64,000 nt of DNA from Alteromonas salexigens (lineage in GTDB: Bacteria > Pseudomonadota > Gammaproteobacteria > Enterobacterales > Alteromonadaceae), in assembly GCF_025628895.1 (NCBI RefSeq), contig NZ_JAOTJC010000006.1, forward strand, positions 45,495 to 109,494. Direction: 5' to 3'. Under the pieces are notes generated by a model, which ran no database searches, was not told the origin of the DNA, and saw only the letters and a program-made list of their open reading frames with translations. Shown one piece after another: positions 27,391-36,197 of this stretch (within the stretch, counting starts at the first letter, position 1; the number at the start of each line of letters is the position of its first letter). The translations under genes were made by a program, and so were the position numbers.

Positions 27391-28944
27391 ATGAATGATG
27401 ACCTGCTATTCATTGAAGACGATGACGAGGAGCCGGCAGAACAACTGGGCTCCTGGAAAGTGCTCATTGTCGATGATGAACCTGAGGTCCATGCGGTTAC
27501 AAAGCTGGCGCTGAGTGACTTTGCCTTAAATGGTAAAACACTTGAGTTTATCAGTGCTTACAGCGGTGAAGAGGCGCGAGAACTGTTTCGTAATCACGCT
27601 GACATCGCTGTGGTGCTGCTGGATGTGGTGATGGAAACCGACGATGCCGGATTACGGGTAGCAGAGTATGTGCGTAACGAACTGGATAATCACTTTACCC
27701 GCATCATTCTGCGTACCGGCCAGCCAGGCCAGGCGCCTGAGAAAGACGTAATTATCAATTACGACATCAACGACTACAAATCCAAAACTGAACTCACCGC
27801 GCAAAAGCTGTTCACTGTGATCATTGCTGCCCTGCGCTCATACCGCGATATCATTGCGATTGAAGAAAACCGTCAGGGGCTGGAGAAAATTATTGATGCC
27901 TCTGCGGATATGTTTTCCACCCACTCGCTGGAAAAATTCATGCAGGGCATTATTCAGCAGTTGTCCTCTATCCTCGGTTGCTCACAGGACGCCGCTTATA
28001 TAACCTCCACAGTGGCTGTTCCCAACCCGATTAACCAGACAGATCCTGACGAACTGTTTGTGTTTGCCGGTAACGGGGAGTACACCAGTAAAAAAGGTAC
28101 CCCCTTGCAACAGGCGCTCACAGAAACGGAGTTTGCCCTGTGTCAGCAGGCGCTGCAGGAAAAGTCCATTGTGTATACCGAAGATCACGTGGTGGCGTAT
28201 TGTTCCAGTCGCTCTAAGGGAGGCTCTTTGCTGTATCTGACCGGCTTACCCCGGCGGATTGGTGAAACCGACAAGCGGTTAGTTCAGCTGTTTTCCGATA
28301 ATCTTCAGATTGCCTTCGAAAATGTGCTGATGACCAATGAAATTGAGGCCACGCAGCGGGAAATTATTGAGCGTCTTGGCAAAGCCATGGAGTGCGACAG
28401 TCAAAGCAGTCAGCATATTGCCCGCATGATTAAAATGGCCGAGGTGCTGGGCGCCGCCGCTGGGCTTGATGATACCCGGCTTACCTATCTGCGGTTAGCC
28501 ATGCCGTTGCACGATGTAGGCAACACCCGGGTCCCGGTGAGTATTCTGGAAAAGACGTCCGGATTAAGCGAAGACGAACTCAATGCGATTCGCGAGCACG
28601 CTGAATTTGGCTATCAGATTTTAAAAAACTCCAGTCAGCCGACTATTCAGCTTGCTGCCACACTGGCTCGCCAGCACCATGAACGCTGGGACGGTAACGG
28701 CTACCCGAATGGCCTGCAAGGGGAAGAAATACAGCTGGAAAGCCGGCTGGCAACGTTAGTCGATGTATTTGATGCGTTATACAACGCCCGTCCTTACAAG
28801 GCGGCCTGGCCTCGCGAAAAAGTCGTCGCGTTGTTACAGGAACAAAAAGGTAAGCACTTCGATCCTAAGCTGGTCGATCTGGTGATTACCCATATTGAGT
28901 CCCTGGTCGCTATCCAGGCACAATTTCCCGACCAACCACAATAA
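27391..28944 (+). CDS. response regulator with DUF3369 and HD-GYP phosphodiesterase domain
   Basis: A 517-residue cytoplasmic regulator. The receiver domain covers about 22-150 (acidic DDE 28-30, phospho-acceptor Asp78 in LLDVV, Lys130 in NDYKSK), a GAF-like DUF3369 sensor about 165-315, and an HD-GYP domain about 320-510. HD-GYP landmarks: His342, His374-Asp375 in LHDVGN, and HHERWDGNGYP (429-439). The usual HDIGK lysine is replaced by asparagine. The family degrades cyclic-di-GMP. The ATG at 27391 has AAGGA nine bases upstream and is preferred to the earlier frame start at 27367. It is inserted between prmC and sirB2. Confidence 0.9.
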   Translation: MNDDLLFIEDDDEEPAEQLGSWKVLIVDDEPEVHAVTKLALSDFALNGKTLEFISAYSGEEARELFRNHADIAVVLLDVVMETDDAGLRVAEYVRNELDNHFTRIILRTGQPGQAPEKDVIINYDINDYKSKTELTAQKLFTVIIAALRSYRDIIAIEENRQGLEKIIDASADMFSTHSLEKFMQGIIQQLSSILGCSQDAAYITSTVAVPNPINQTDPDELFVFAGNGEYTSKKGTPLQQALTETEFALCQQALQEKSIVYTEDHVVAYCSSRSKGGSLLYLTGLPRRIGETDKRLVQLFSDNLQIAFENVLMTNEIEATQREIIERLGKAMECDSQSSQHIARMIKMAEVLGAAAGLDDTRLTYLRLAMPLHDVGNTRVPVSILEKTSGLSEDELNAIREHAEFGYQILKNSSQPTIQLAATLARQHHERWDGNGYPNGLQGEEIQLESRLATLVDVFDALYNARPYKAAWPREKVVALLQEQKGKHFDPKLVDLVITHIESLVAIQAQFPDQPQ

Positions 28945-28964
28945 AAACCAAGAAGGAACCTGTC

Positions 28965-29339
28965 ATGTATATGATGGCAAAGCATTTACACCTTACTGCC
29001 GTAGTACTTAGTATTTTGCTGTTTGTACTGCGCTTCATCTGGGCGCAAATGGATCCCACCGCCTTGCAACGGAAGTGGGTTAAAATCGTGCCGCACATTA
29101 TTGACACTGTGCTGCTGGGCAGTGCTATCTGGCTGTGTGTACTGATTGCGCAATACCCGCTGGTCACAGGCTGGCTGACATTTAAGTTACTGGGATTAAT
29201 TGCCTATATTGTACTTGGCGTGATAGCACTCAAAAAAGCCAAAACAGCTCCCATGCGCTGGGGAAGCTTTGTACTGGCGTTGGTTGTACTCGGACTGACA
29301 GCCAAGGTCGCACTGACTAAACAACCATTATTTTTCTGA
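28965..29339 (+). CDS. SirB2-family inner-membrane protein
   Basis: A 124-residue protein with four hydrophobic segments and little else (roughly 6-24, 45-64, 69-88, 99-116). It belongs to the SirB2 (YchQ) family, whose gene lies between prmC and kdsA in E. coli; function is unknown. SirB1 (ychA), normally between sirB2 and kdsA, is missing here: sirB2 ends 19 bases before kdsA. AAGGA precedes the ATG. Expected to be co-transcribed with the gene upstream (20-base gap) and kdsA. Confidence 0.85.
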   Translation: MYMMAKHLHLTAVVLSILLFVLRFIWAQMDPTALQRKWVKIVPHIIDTVLLGSAIWLCVLIAQYPLVTGWLTFKLLGLIAYIVLGVIALKKAKTAPMRWGSFVLALVVLGLTAKVALTKQPLFF

Positions 29340-29343
29340 TTAA

Positions 29344-30213
<870 letters not shown>

Positions 30214-30227
30214 AGGTGAGATTGCGG

Positions 30228-30252
30228 ATACCGGCAGTGATACTGCCGGTAT
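30228..30252. terminator. hairpin after kdsA, possible terminator
   Basis: A perfect 11-bp dyad ATACCGGCAGT/ACTGCCGGTAT with a three-base loop between convergent kdsA and the small secreted gene. It lacks a T tract on either side, so it may stop transcription weakly or protect the 3' end. Confidence 0.55.
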
Positions 30253-30274
30253 TCGAATCAGGTGTGAGTGCGAA

Positions 30275-30556
30275 TTATTCGCTGCGTGCCAGGGTACGCT
30301 CAGTTCGTTTGTCTTTACGAACCGCAAACATACGTTTGCTGAGTGATACGGCGGCATCCAGTGCCAGCGCAGACGAAGCCTGCTGCTTTACTGAGCCAGA
30401 CAGGTTGGTGTCCGGGATCAGATCGTTTAGTGTAATAGCCTGTTCAGCAGATTTAATCAGCTCGCTGGATTGCTGGTTTTGAGAGGTCTCTGCAGCCTGT
30501 GTTGCAGCTGTCGCAAACGCCATCACGGAAACTGTGGAAAGTAAGAGTTTGTTCAT
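30275..30556 (-). CDS. small exported protein of unknown function
   Basis: A 93-residue product with a Sec signal peptide (residues 1-21, cleavage after TQA). The mature part is about 70 residues, polar, with a stretch rich in Ser/Ala/Leu (SALALDAAVSLSKRM) and a basic C-terminus (RKDKRTERTLARSE). No cysteines and no family recognised. It is divergent from gcvA across an AT-rich region. Signal peptide and codon use support a real gene. Confidence 0.68.
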   Translation of the reverse strand: MNKLLLSTVSVMAFATAATQAAETSQNQQSSELIKSAEQAITLNDLIPDTNLSGSVKQQASSALALDAAVSLSKRMFAVRKDKRTERTLARSE

Positions 30557-30710
30557 TTTTCACACCTAATTAAATTAATTTACAAAATAGTACGTCGGTT
30601 GTTAATTTCTTTAACAATCTGTTTCTTTAAGTTTATGATTTAAAACCGCGATTTCAGATTGCGGGCAAATAATAAACAACCTCCACCGGAAAATAAAACG
30701 AGTAAAAGTA

Positions 30711-30745
30711 TGACAATTGCATTAGAATAACTAATGTAAATGTCA
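30711..30745. promoter_or_regulatory. LysR-type operator with CTAAT dyad upstream of gcvA
   Basis: CATTAG-AATAA-CTAATG (30720-30736) is a perfect dyad nested in a longer one that starts TGACA (30711) and ends TGTCA (30745), with 13 of 15 arm positions matching. CTAAT is the core of E. coli GcvA sites and T-N11-A is the LysR-type core. It lies about 30 bases before the gcvA start, which fits autoregulation. Confidence 0.65.
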
Positions 30746-30774
30746 TCCAATATTCATAAAAGGCAGCCACCCGA

Positions 30775-31674
30775 ATGCACCGTCGATTACCGCCATTAAA
30801 TGCTCTGAAGGCCTTTGAAGCTGCGGCACGTCACCTGAGTTTTACCAGAGCTGCTGATGAGCTGTTTGTGACTCAGGCGGCGGTGAGCCATCAGATTAAA
30901 GCGCTCGAAGAATTCTTATCCATGAAGTTGTTTATCCGGCGTAATCGCACCCTGCTGCTGACCGAAGAGGGGCAGGCCTATTTTCTGGAGCTTAAAGACA
31001 TTTTCAAAAATCTGCAGGAAGCCACCGAACGGTTGCTGGCGAAAGGCAGTAAAGGCGCTATTACGGTGGCCATGCCGCCCAGCTTTGCCAGTCAGTGGCT
31101 GGTGCCCCGTATTTCCAAGTTCAGCCTGGCTCAGCCCGACATAGACGTTCGCATTAAAGCGGTGGATTTCGATGAGGGCTTTTTGGATGACGATGTGGAC
31201 GTGGCAATTTACTATGGTAAGGGGCGCTGGAGCGGGCTTCAGGCAGATAAGCTGCATACCGAATTCCTGACGCCGCTGTGTTCACCCACGTTGTTTAGCG
31301 GCCCCAAACCGTTAACTCAGCTTTCGGATCTGCGTCATCATGTGCTGTTACACGACTCCAGCCGCGAGGCGTGGAAAAACTGGCTGAAGCAGGTAGGCGT
31401 CCTGGGCGTTAATGTGAACCAGGGACCGGTTTTCAGTCACTCTATGTTAGTCTTGCAGGCGGCCGCGCTGGGGCAGGGTATCGCGCTGGGAAATACCATT
31501 CTGGCCCGCCCGGAAATTGACGCCGGCCGGTTAGTGATGCCGTTTGAAGAAAAAATAGAAAGCCGCGATGCCTTCTATCTGGTATGCGAAGAGTCCCAGG
31601 CCGACCTCGGCAAGATAGCGGCATTCAGAGAGTGGATCTTACAACTTGTGGAAGAGGAGCAGGAGGATGTTTGA
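30775..31674 (+). CDS. gcvA: GcvA-type LysR family transcriptional regulator
   Basis: A 299-residue LysR regulator. The winged HTH is at residues 1-65: MHRRLPPLNALKAFEAAARH, then FTRAADELFVTQAAVSHQIK. The ligand-binding domain covers about 90-295. In E. coli GcvA controls the glycine-cleavage operon with glycine and purine as signals. The assignment is supported by the conserved gcvA-ygdD-rlmM order, here with one extra gene inserted. Its stop overlaps the next gene by eight bases. No GcvB-like small RNA was recognised in the upstream region. Confidence 0.85.
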   Translation: MHRRLPPLNALKAFEAAARHLSFTRAADELFVTQAAVSHQIKALEEFLSMKLFIRRNRTLLLTEEGQAYFLELKDIFKNLQEATERLLAKGSKGAITVAMPPSFASQWLVPRISKFSLAQPDIDVRIKAVDFDEGFLDDDVDVAIYYGKGRWSGLQADKLHTEFLTPLCSPTLFSGPKPLTQLSDLRHHVLLHDSSREAWKNWLKQVGVLGVNVNQGPVFSHSMLVLQAAALGQGIALGNTILARPEIDAGRLVMPFEEKIESRDAFYLVCEESQADLGKIAAFREWILQLVEEEQEDV

Positions 31675-32299
31675 TATTCAGATAGTACCCGCTGCCGAGC
31701 CTGTAGCCAGACTCATCCTGGCCCATGGTGCCGGCGCGGGCATGCAGTCCGACTTTATGCAGGATATGGCCACCCGGTTAGCTAAACACCATGTTGAGGT
31801 GGTGCTGTTTAACTTCCCGTACATGCAAACCATGATTAAAACGGGTAAGCGTCGTCCGCCGGAAAAAGCCGATAAGTTACAGTCACATTATATTGCGCTG
31901 AAACAATATGTAGATGAAACGCGCGCTGCGCTGCCCACGTTTATAGGCGGTAAGTCTATGGGTGGCAGAATGGCCACACTGGTGGCAGACACCCTGGATG
32001 TGCGTGGGGTAGTGGTCTTCGGTTACCCCTTCCACCCTCCCGGCAAGCCTGAGAAAACCCGGGTAGATCATCTTAAGGCAATCACAACGCCGGTCTGCAT
32101 TATCCAGGGCGAGCGCGATACCTTTGGAAACAAAGACGATATCCGTGAATACGATCTGGGCGTGCAGGTAAATTGTCATTTGCTGGAGGATGGCGATCAC
32201 AGCCTCAAGCCGCGCAAAGCCAGTGGTATTAGTTACGAGACGCATCTAACCACCGCCCGTGATATTGCGGTGGCCTTCATAAACAAGCGACGTCACTAA
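31667..32299 (+). CDS. alpha/beta-hydrolase of the KANL3/Tex30-like (COG3571) family
   Basis: A 210-residue hydrolase-fold protein. The oxyanion loop is LAHGAGAGMQSDFM (about 19-32), the nucleophile elbow is GGKSMGGR (serine near 99), the acid is in QGERDTFG and the histidine in EDGDHSLKP (near 179). The start at 31667 overlaps the gcvA stop by eight bases and is preceded by GAGGAG, so translational coupling is likely. Its stop shares one base with the DUF423 start. Substrate unknown. The family is usually annotated as a predicted hydrolase or dienelactone-hydrolase-like. Confidence 0.85.
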   Translation: MFDIQIVPAAEPVARLILAHGAGAGMQSDFMQDMATRLAKHHVEVVLFNFPYMQTMIKTGKRRPPEKADKLQSHYIALKQYVDETRAALPTFIGGKSMGGRMATLVADTLDVRGVVVFGYPFHPPGKPEKTRVDHLKAITTPVCIIQGERDTFGNKDDIREYDLGVQVNCHLLEDGDHSLKPRKASGISYETHLTTARDIAVAFINKRRH

Positions 32300-32676
32300 T
32301 GCGAAAGCTGATCATTATAGCGGCAGCGAGTGGAGCATTGGCAGTTGTGCTGGGCGCCTTTGGTGCACACGGGCTGAAATCACTCCTCACAGCCGCCCAA
32401 TTAAACACCTTCGAAACCGGCGTGCGTTATCAGATGTATCACGCACTGGCGCTGCTGGCGTTACCCGTCCTGATTCCCCTTGCTGATTTACGGTGGCTAC
32501 GCCGGGCTGGCATGGCCTTTATACTGGGCACGTTATTGTTCAGTGGCAGCCTCTACATGATGGTGCTGCTTCAGGCGGCGTGGGCCGGGCCAATCACACC
32601 AGTAGGTGGCGGGTTATTTATACTCGGCTGGCTGGCGTTAATTATTGCTTTGTGGAAAGGGCAGCGACATGACTGA
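32299..32676 (+). CDS. ygdD: DUF423 inner-membrane protein (YgdD)
   Basis: A 125-residue protein with four hydrophobic segments. The N-terminal AAASGALAVVLGAFGAHGL and FETGVRYQMYHALALL are the DUF423 signature. Function unknown. The gene lies between gcvA and rlmM in many gammaproteobacteria. It overlaps its neighbours on both sides (one base with the hydrolase stop; its last eight bases overlap rlmM), making a tightly coupled set. Confidence 0.93.
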   Translation: MRKLIIIAAASGALAVVLGAFGAHGLKSLLTAAQLNTFETGVRYQMYHALALLALPVLIPLADLRWLRRAGMAFILGTLLFSGSLYMMVLLQAAWAGPITPVGGGLFILGWLALIIALWKGQRHD

Positions 32677-33748
32677 ATTACTGGCATATTGCCGTAGCGG
32701 CTATGAAAAAGACACTGCCAGCGAATTAACGGCACTGACCGCAGAGCAGGGTGTATATGGTTACCCTGTGTTGTCTGCAAACAGTGGCTACGTCAGTTTC
32801 ATGCTCCACCAGGCAAAGGATCTGCACACCCTGGCCGCATCAATACCGGTTGCGGGCACTGTGTTCCCCCGTCAGCTGGTGGCAGTCACCGAATCGCTGA
32901 CCAATGTAGATAAACAAGATCGTATTTCACCTGTGCTGAGCGTGCTGCGTGAAGTAGTGGCTCAGACCGGTCAGGCTGGCAATGTGGTGGTAGAGCACGC
33001 CGATACCGATGACGGTAAGCAGCTGGCCAAGTTCTGCCGTAAATTTGTTGTACCGTTAAGACAGGCGTTGCGGGGCGCCGGGATCCTCAGTAAGAAGGAC
33101 GACAACAATAAACCGGTGCTACATGTATTTTTCACTGAATTTGACGCCTGTAAAATAGGCTACTCGCTGCCGGCGGCCCGCAGCCCCTGGCCGATGGGCA
33201 TCTGCCGGTTGAAGTTCCCCGCCGATGCGCCGAGTCGCTCTACGCTGAAACTGGAGGAAGCCATTGTCAGTATGTTGTCGGCAGAAGAACGTGAACAGGT
33301 ACTGAGAGCCGGTGGGCGTGCCGTTGACCTTGGGGCGTGTCCCGGTGGCTGGACCTATCAGCTGGTGCAGCGGGAGATGTATGTGGAGGCCGTGGATAAC
33401 GGGCTGGTGGACGACTCTCTGATGCGCACCGGACTGGTGGGGCATGCCGCCGCCGACGGCTTTACCTACCAACCTGAATATGGGCGGGTAGATTTGCTGG
33501 TATGTGATATGATTGAACAACCTGACCGGGTAGCAAAGCTAATGGGCGACTGGCTGGTAAAAGGATTGGCCGACCACGCTATTTTTAATCTCAAGCTACC
33601 TATGAAAAAACGTTACGAAACCGTCACTCAGGCGCTCACTTTGTTAAAACAAAGAATGGCTGAGGCGAAAATCAAATTTTCACTTCAGGCCAGACATCTG
33701 TATCATGACCGCGACGAAATTACCGTGACAGTGATACGACAGGAATAG
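32669..33748 (+). CDS. rlmM: 23S rRNA 2'-O-ribose C2498 methyltransferase RlmM
   Basis: A 359-residue methyltransferase with an N-terminal THUMP-like domain (about 1-160) and a C-terminal Rossmann SAM-binding domain. The SAM site is DLGACPGGWTYQL (about 223-235), and the K-D-K-E catalytic set characteristic of FtsJ-type 2'-O methylases fits CDMIEQP and FNLKLPMKKRYE. The ATG at 32669 gives the conserved start MTELLAYCRSGYE, so the longer frame from 32645 is not used. It overlaps the ygdD stop. Confidence 0.95.
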   Translation: MTELLAYCRSGYEKDTASELTALTAEQGVYGYPVLSANSGYVSFMLHQAKDLHTLAASIPVAGTVFPRQLVAVTESLTNVDKQDRISPVLSVLREVVAQTGQAGNVVVEHADTDDGKQLAKFCRKFVVPLRQALRGAGILSKKDDNNKPVLHVFFTEFDACKIGYSLPAARSPWPMGICRLKFPADAPSRSTLKLEEAIVSMLSAEEREQVLRAGGRAVDLGACPGGWTYQLVQREMYVEAVDNGLVDDSLMRTGLVGHAAADGFTYQPEYGRVDLLVCDMIEQPDRVAKLMGDWLVKGLADHAIFNLKLPMKKRYETVTQALTLLKQRMAEAKIKFSLQARHLYHDRDEITVTVIRQE

Positions 33749-33949
33749 GCGGTAATCCTACTACGGCAAAATAAGTTAGGGATATTCATCCTTAATTCTA
33801 TAAGTTGTTGTTTAAATAGAATTTTATTGAAATGTGGCGCGGAGCCGCTGGATAAGTTTTACTCATTCGGCGGAAAAAGGTGTAAATCTGGTACCAAGAT
33901 CCTTTATAATCCCGCCGTTTTTTTACTCTGAACCAACGAAAGTGAACTA

Positions 33950-36034
33950 ATGGCAGACTTATCTCATTACAGAAACATTGGTATTTTCGCCCACGTAGAC
34001 GCGGGTAAAACTACCACTACAGAACGAATTTTGAAGCTTACCGGTAAGATCCACAAAACCGGTGAAGTGCACGATGGTGAGTCAACTACTGACTTCATGG
34101 AACAGGAAGCTGAGCGTGGTATTACTATCCAGTCAGCGGCTGTTACCTGTGAGTGGAAAAACCACCGCTTAAACGTAATTGATACTCCAGGACACGTTGA
34201 CTTCACCGTTGAAGTTTACCGTTCACTGAAAGTACTTGACGGTGGTATCGGTGTATTCTGTGGTTCTGGTGGTGTTGAGCCGCAATCAGAAACCAACTGG
34301 CGCTATGCAAACGAGTCAGAAGTTGCCCGTGTTATCTTCGTAAACAAGCTGGACCGTATGGGTGCAGACTTCTACCGTGTGGTAGGGCAAGTTAAGAAAG
34401 TTCTTGGCGCAACGCCGCTTGTTATGACTCTGCCAATTGGTATTGAAGATGACTTCGTCGGTGTGGTGGACGTGCTGACTAAACAGGCCTACGTTTGGGA
34501 TGATACTGGTCTTCCTGAAAATTACGAAATAAAAGACGTACCGGCTGACATGGTAGACAAAGTTAATGAATACCATGAAATGTTAGTGGAAACCGCTGTA
34601 GAGCAAGATGACGATCTTATGATGGCTTATATGGATGGCGAAGAGCCGTCTATTGAAGACCTTAAGCGTTGTATCCGTAAAGGTACCCGTGACCTTGCGT
34701 TCTTCCCGACGTTCTGTGGTTCTGCCTTTAAGAATAAGGGTATGCAACTGGTGCTGGACGCCGTTGTTGACTATTTGCCTAGCCCGACTGAAGTTAAGCC
34801 ACAACCGCTAACTGACAAAGAAGGTGAGGAAACAGGTGAAGTTGCGACTGTATCTGTAGATGAGCCGCTTCGCGCCCTTGCATTTAAAATTATGGATGAC
34901 CGCTTCGGTGCGCTTACCTTCGTACGGGTTTATTCTGGTAGGCTTAACAAAGGCGACACCATTCTTAACTCTGCTACTGGCAAGACCGAACGTGTCGGCC
35001 GCATGGTTGAGATGCAGGCTGATGAACGTAACGAACTAACGTCAGCCCATGCCGGTGATATCATCGCTATTGTTGGTATGAAGAATGTTCAGACAGGTCA
35101 TACACTTTGTGATGTTAAACATCCTTGTACACTGGAAGCGATGGTTTTCCCTGATCCGGTAATCTCAATTGCAGTTGCACCTAAAGACAAGGGTGGTTCT
35201 GAGAAGATGGGTATCGCAATCGGTAAAATGGTTGCAGAAGATCCTTCATTCCGTGTTGAAACCGATGAAGATTCTGGCGAAACCATCCTTAAGGGAATGG
35301 GCGAGCTTCACCTGGACATCAAAGTAGACATCCTGAAGCGTACTTACGGTGTTGAGCTGGTAGTAGGTCAGCCGCAGGTTGCTTACCGTGAAACCATCAC
35401 GCAAGAAGTTGAAGACAGCTACACGCATAAGAAGCAGTCTGGTGGTTCTGGTCAGTTCGGTAAAATCGACTACCGTATCAAGCCAGGTGAGCAAAACTCA
35501 GGCTTCACGTTCTCTTCTACTGTTGTGGGCGGTAACGTTCCTAAAGAATTCTTCCCTGCGATTGAGAAAGGCTTCAAGGGCATGATGGAAGAAGGTCCGG
35601 TAGCGGGATTCCCGGTACTTGACGTAGAAGTTGAACTGTTCGACGGTGCTTTCCACGCGGTTGACTCGTCAGCCATTGCGTTCGAAATTGCAGCGAAAGG
35701 TGCATTCCGTCAGTCTATGCCTAAAGCGGCTCCACAGCTGCTTGAGCCAGTGATGAAAGTTGACGTGTTCACGCCTGAAGATCACGTTGGTGATGTTATC
35801 GGTGACCTGAACCGTCGTCGCGGCATGATCAAGGATCAGGAAGCGGGCGCTACTGGCGTACGCATCAAAGCTGACGTACCTCTGTCAGAAATGTTCGGGT
35901 ACATCGGTCACCTGCGTACCATGACATCTGGCCGTGGTCAGTTCTCAATGGAATTCAGCCACTATTCAGCATGTCCTCAGAACGTTGCTGACAAAGTGAT
36001 TGAAGAAGTAAAAGCACGTAAAGAAAAGAAATAA
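33950..36034 (+). CDS. fusA: elongation factor G (stand-alone paralogue type)
   Basis: A 694-residue translational GTPase for ribosomal translocation or recycling. G1 is AHVDAGKT (15-22), the switch region is [11 protein letters not shown]3 is DTPGHVD (about 81-87), G4 is NKLD, and domains II-V follow. It is not beside rpsL/rpsG/tuf, so it is probably the second EF-G seen in Vibrio, Shewanella and relatives. [20 protein letters not shown] differs from the str-operon type. Codons are strongly biased to GGT, CGT, GAA and AAC, unlike flanking genes, which suggests high expression. A TATAAT with a GC-rich discriminator lies at 33905-33910. Confidence 0.93.
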   Translation: MADLSHYRNIGIFAHVDAGKTTTTERILKLTGKIHKTGEVHDGESTTDFMEQEAERGITIQSAAVTCEWKNHRLNVIDTPGHVDFTVEVYRSLKVLDGGIGVFCGSGGVEPQSETNWRYANESEVARVIFVNKLDRMGADFYRVVGQVKKVLGATPLVMTLPIGIEDDFVGVVDVLTKQAYVWDDTGLPENYEIKDVPADMVDKVNEYHEMLVETAVEQDDDLMMAYMDGEEPSIEDLKRCIRKGTRDLAFFPTFCGSAFKNKGMQLVLDAVVDYLPSPTEVKPQPLTDKEGEETGEVATVSVDEPLRALAFKIMDDRFGALTFVRVYSGRLNKGDTILNSATGKTERVGRMVEMQADERNELTSAHAGDIIAIVGMKNVQTGHTLCDVKHPCTLEAMVFPDPVISIAVAPKDKGGSEKMGIAIGKMVAEDPSFRVETDEDSGETILKGMGELHLDIKVDILKRTYGVELVVGQPQVAYRETITQEVEDSYTHKKQSGGSGQFGKIDYRIKPGEQNSGFTFSSTVVGGNVPKEFFPAIEKGFKGMMEEGPVAGFPVLDVEVELFDGAFHAVDSSAIAFEIAAKGAFRQSMPKAAPQLLEPVMKVDVFTPEDHVGDVIGDLNRRRGMIKDQEAGATGVRIKADVPLSEMFGYIGHLRTMTSGRGQFSMEFSHYSACPQNVADKVIEEVKARKEKK

Positions 36035-36051
36035 GCTTTTCTTAACGATGT

Positions 36052-36079
36052 AAAAAAGCCCGCTGCTGCGGGCTTTTTT
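36052..36079 (+). terminator. terminator of the EF-G gene
   Basis: GCCCGC/GCGGGC stem with TGCT loop, extended by six A before and six T after. A strong Rho-independent terminator 17 bases after the stop codon. Confidence 0.93.
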
Positions 36080-36197
36080 GTGCCTGTGTGTCAGTGACAG
36101 ACAGGTTTGTTTGAACCATTTTGCCCGGCGTAAAATCGAGTGGTCCCTGACAAGCAATAAATTTATTAACGAAAGTAGCGGTTTTTTTGTCGGCGAT

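Noticed and set aside
30557..30774. GcvB small RNA divergent from gcvA
   Set aside because: No GcvB seed-like GU-rich region or terminator was seen; the segment instead holds the operator dyad.
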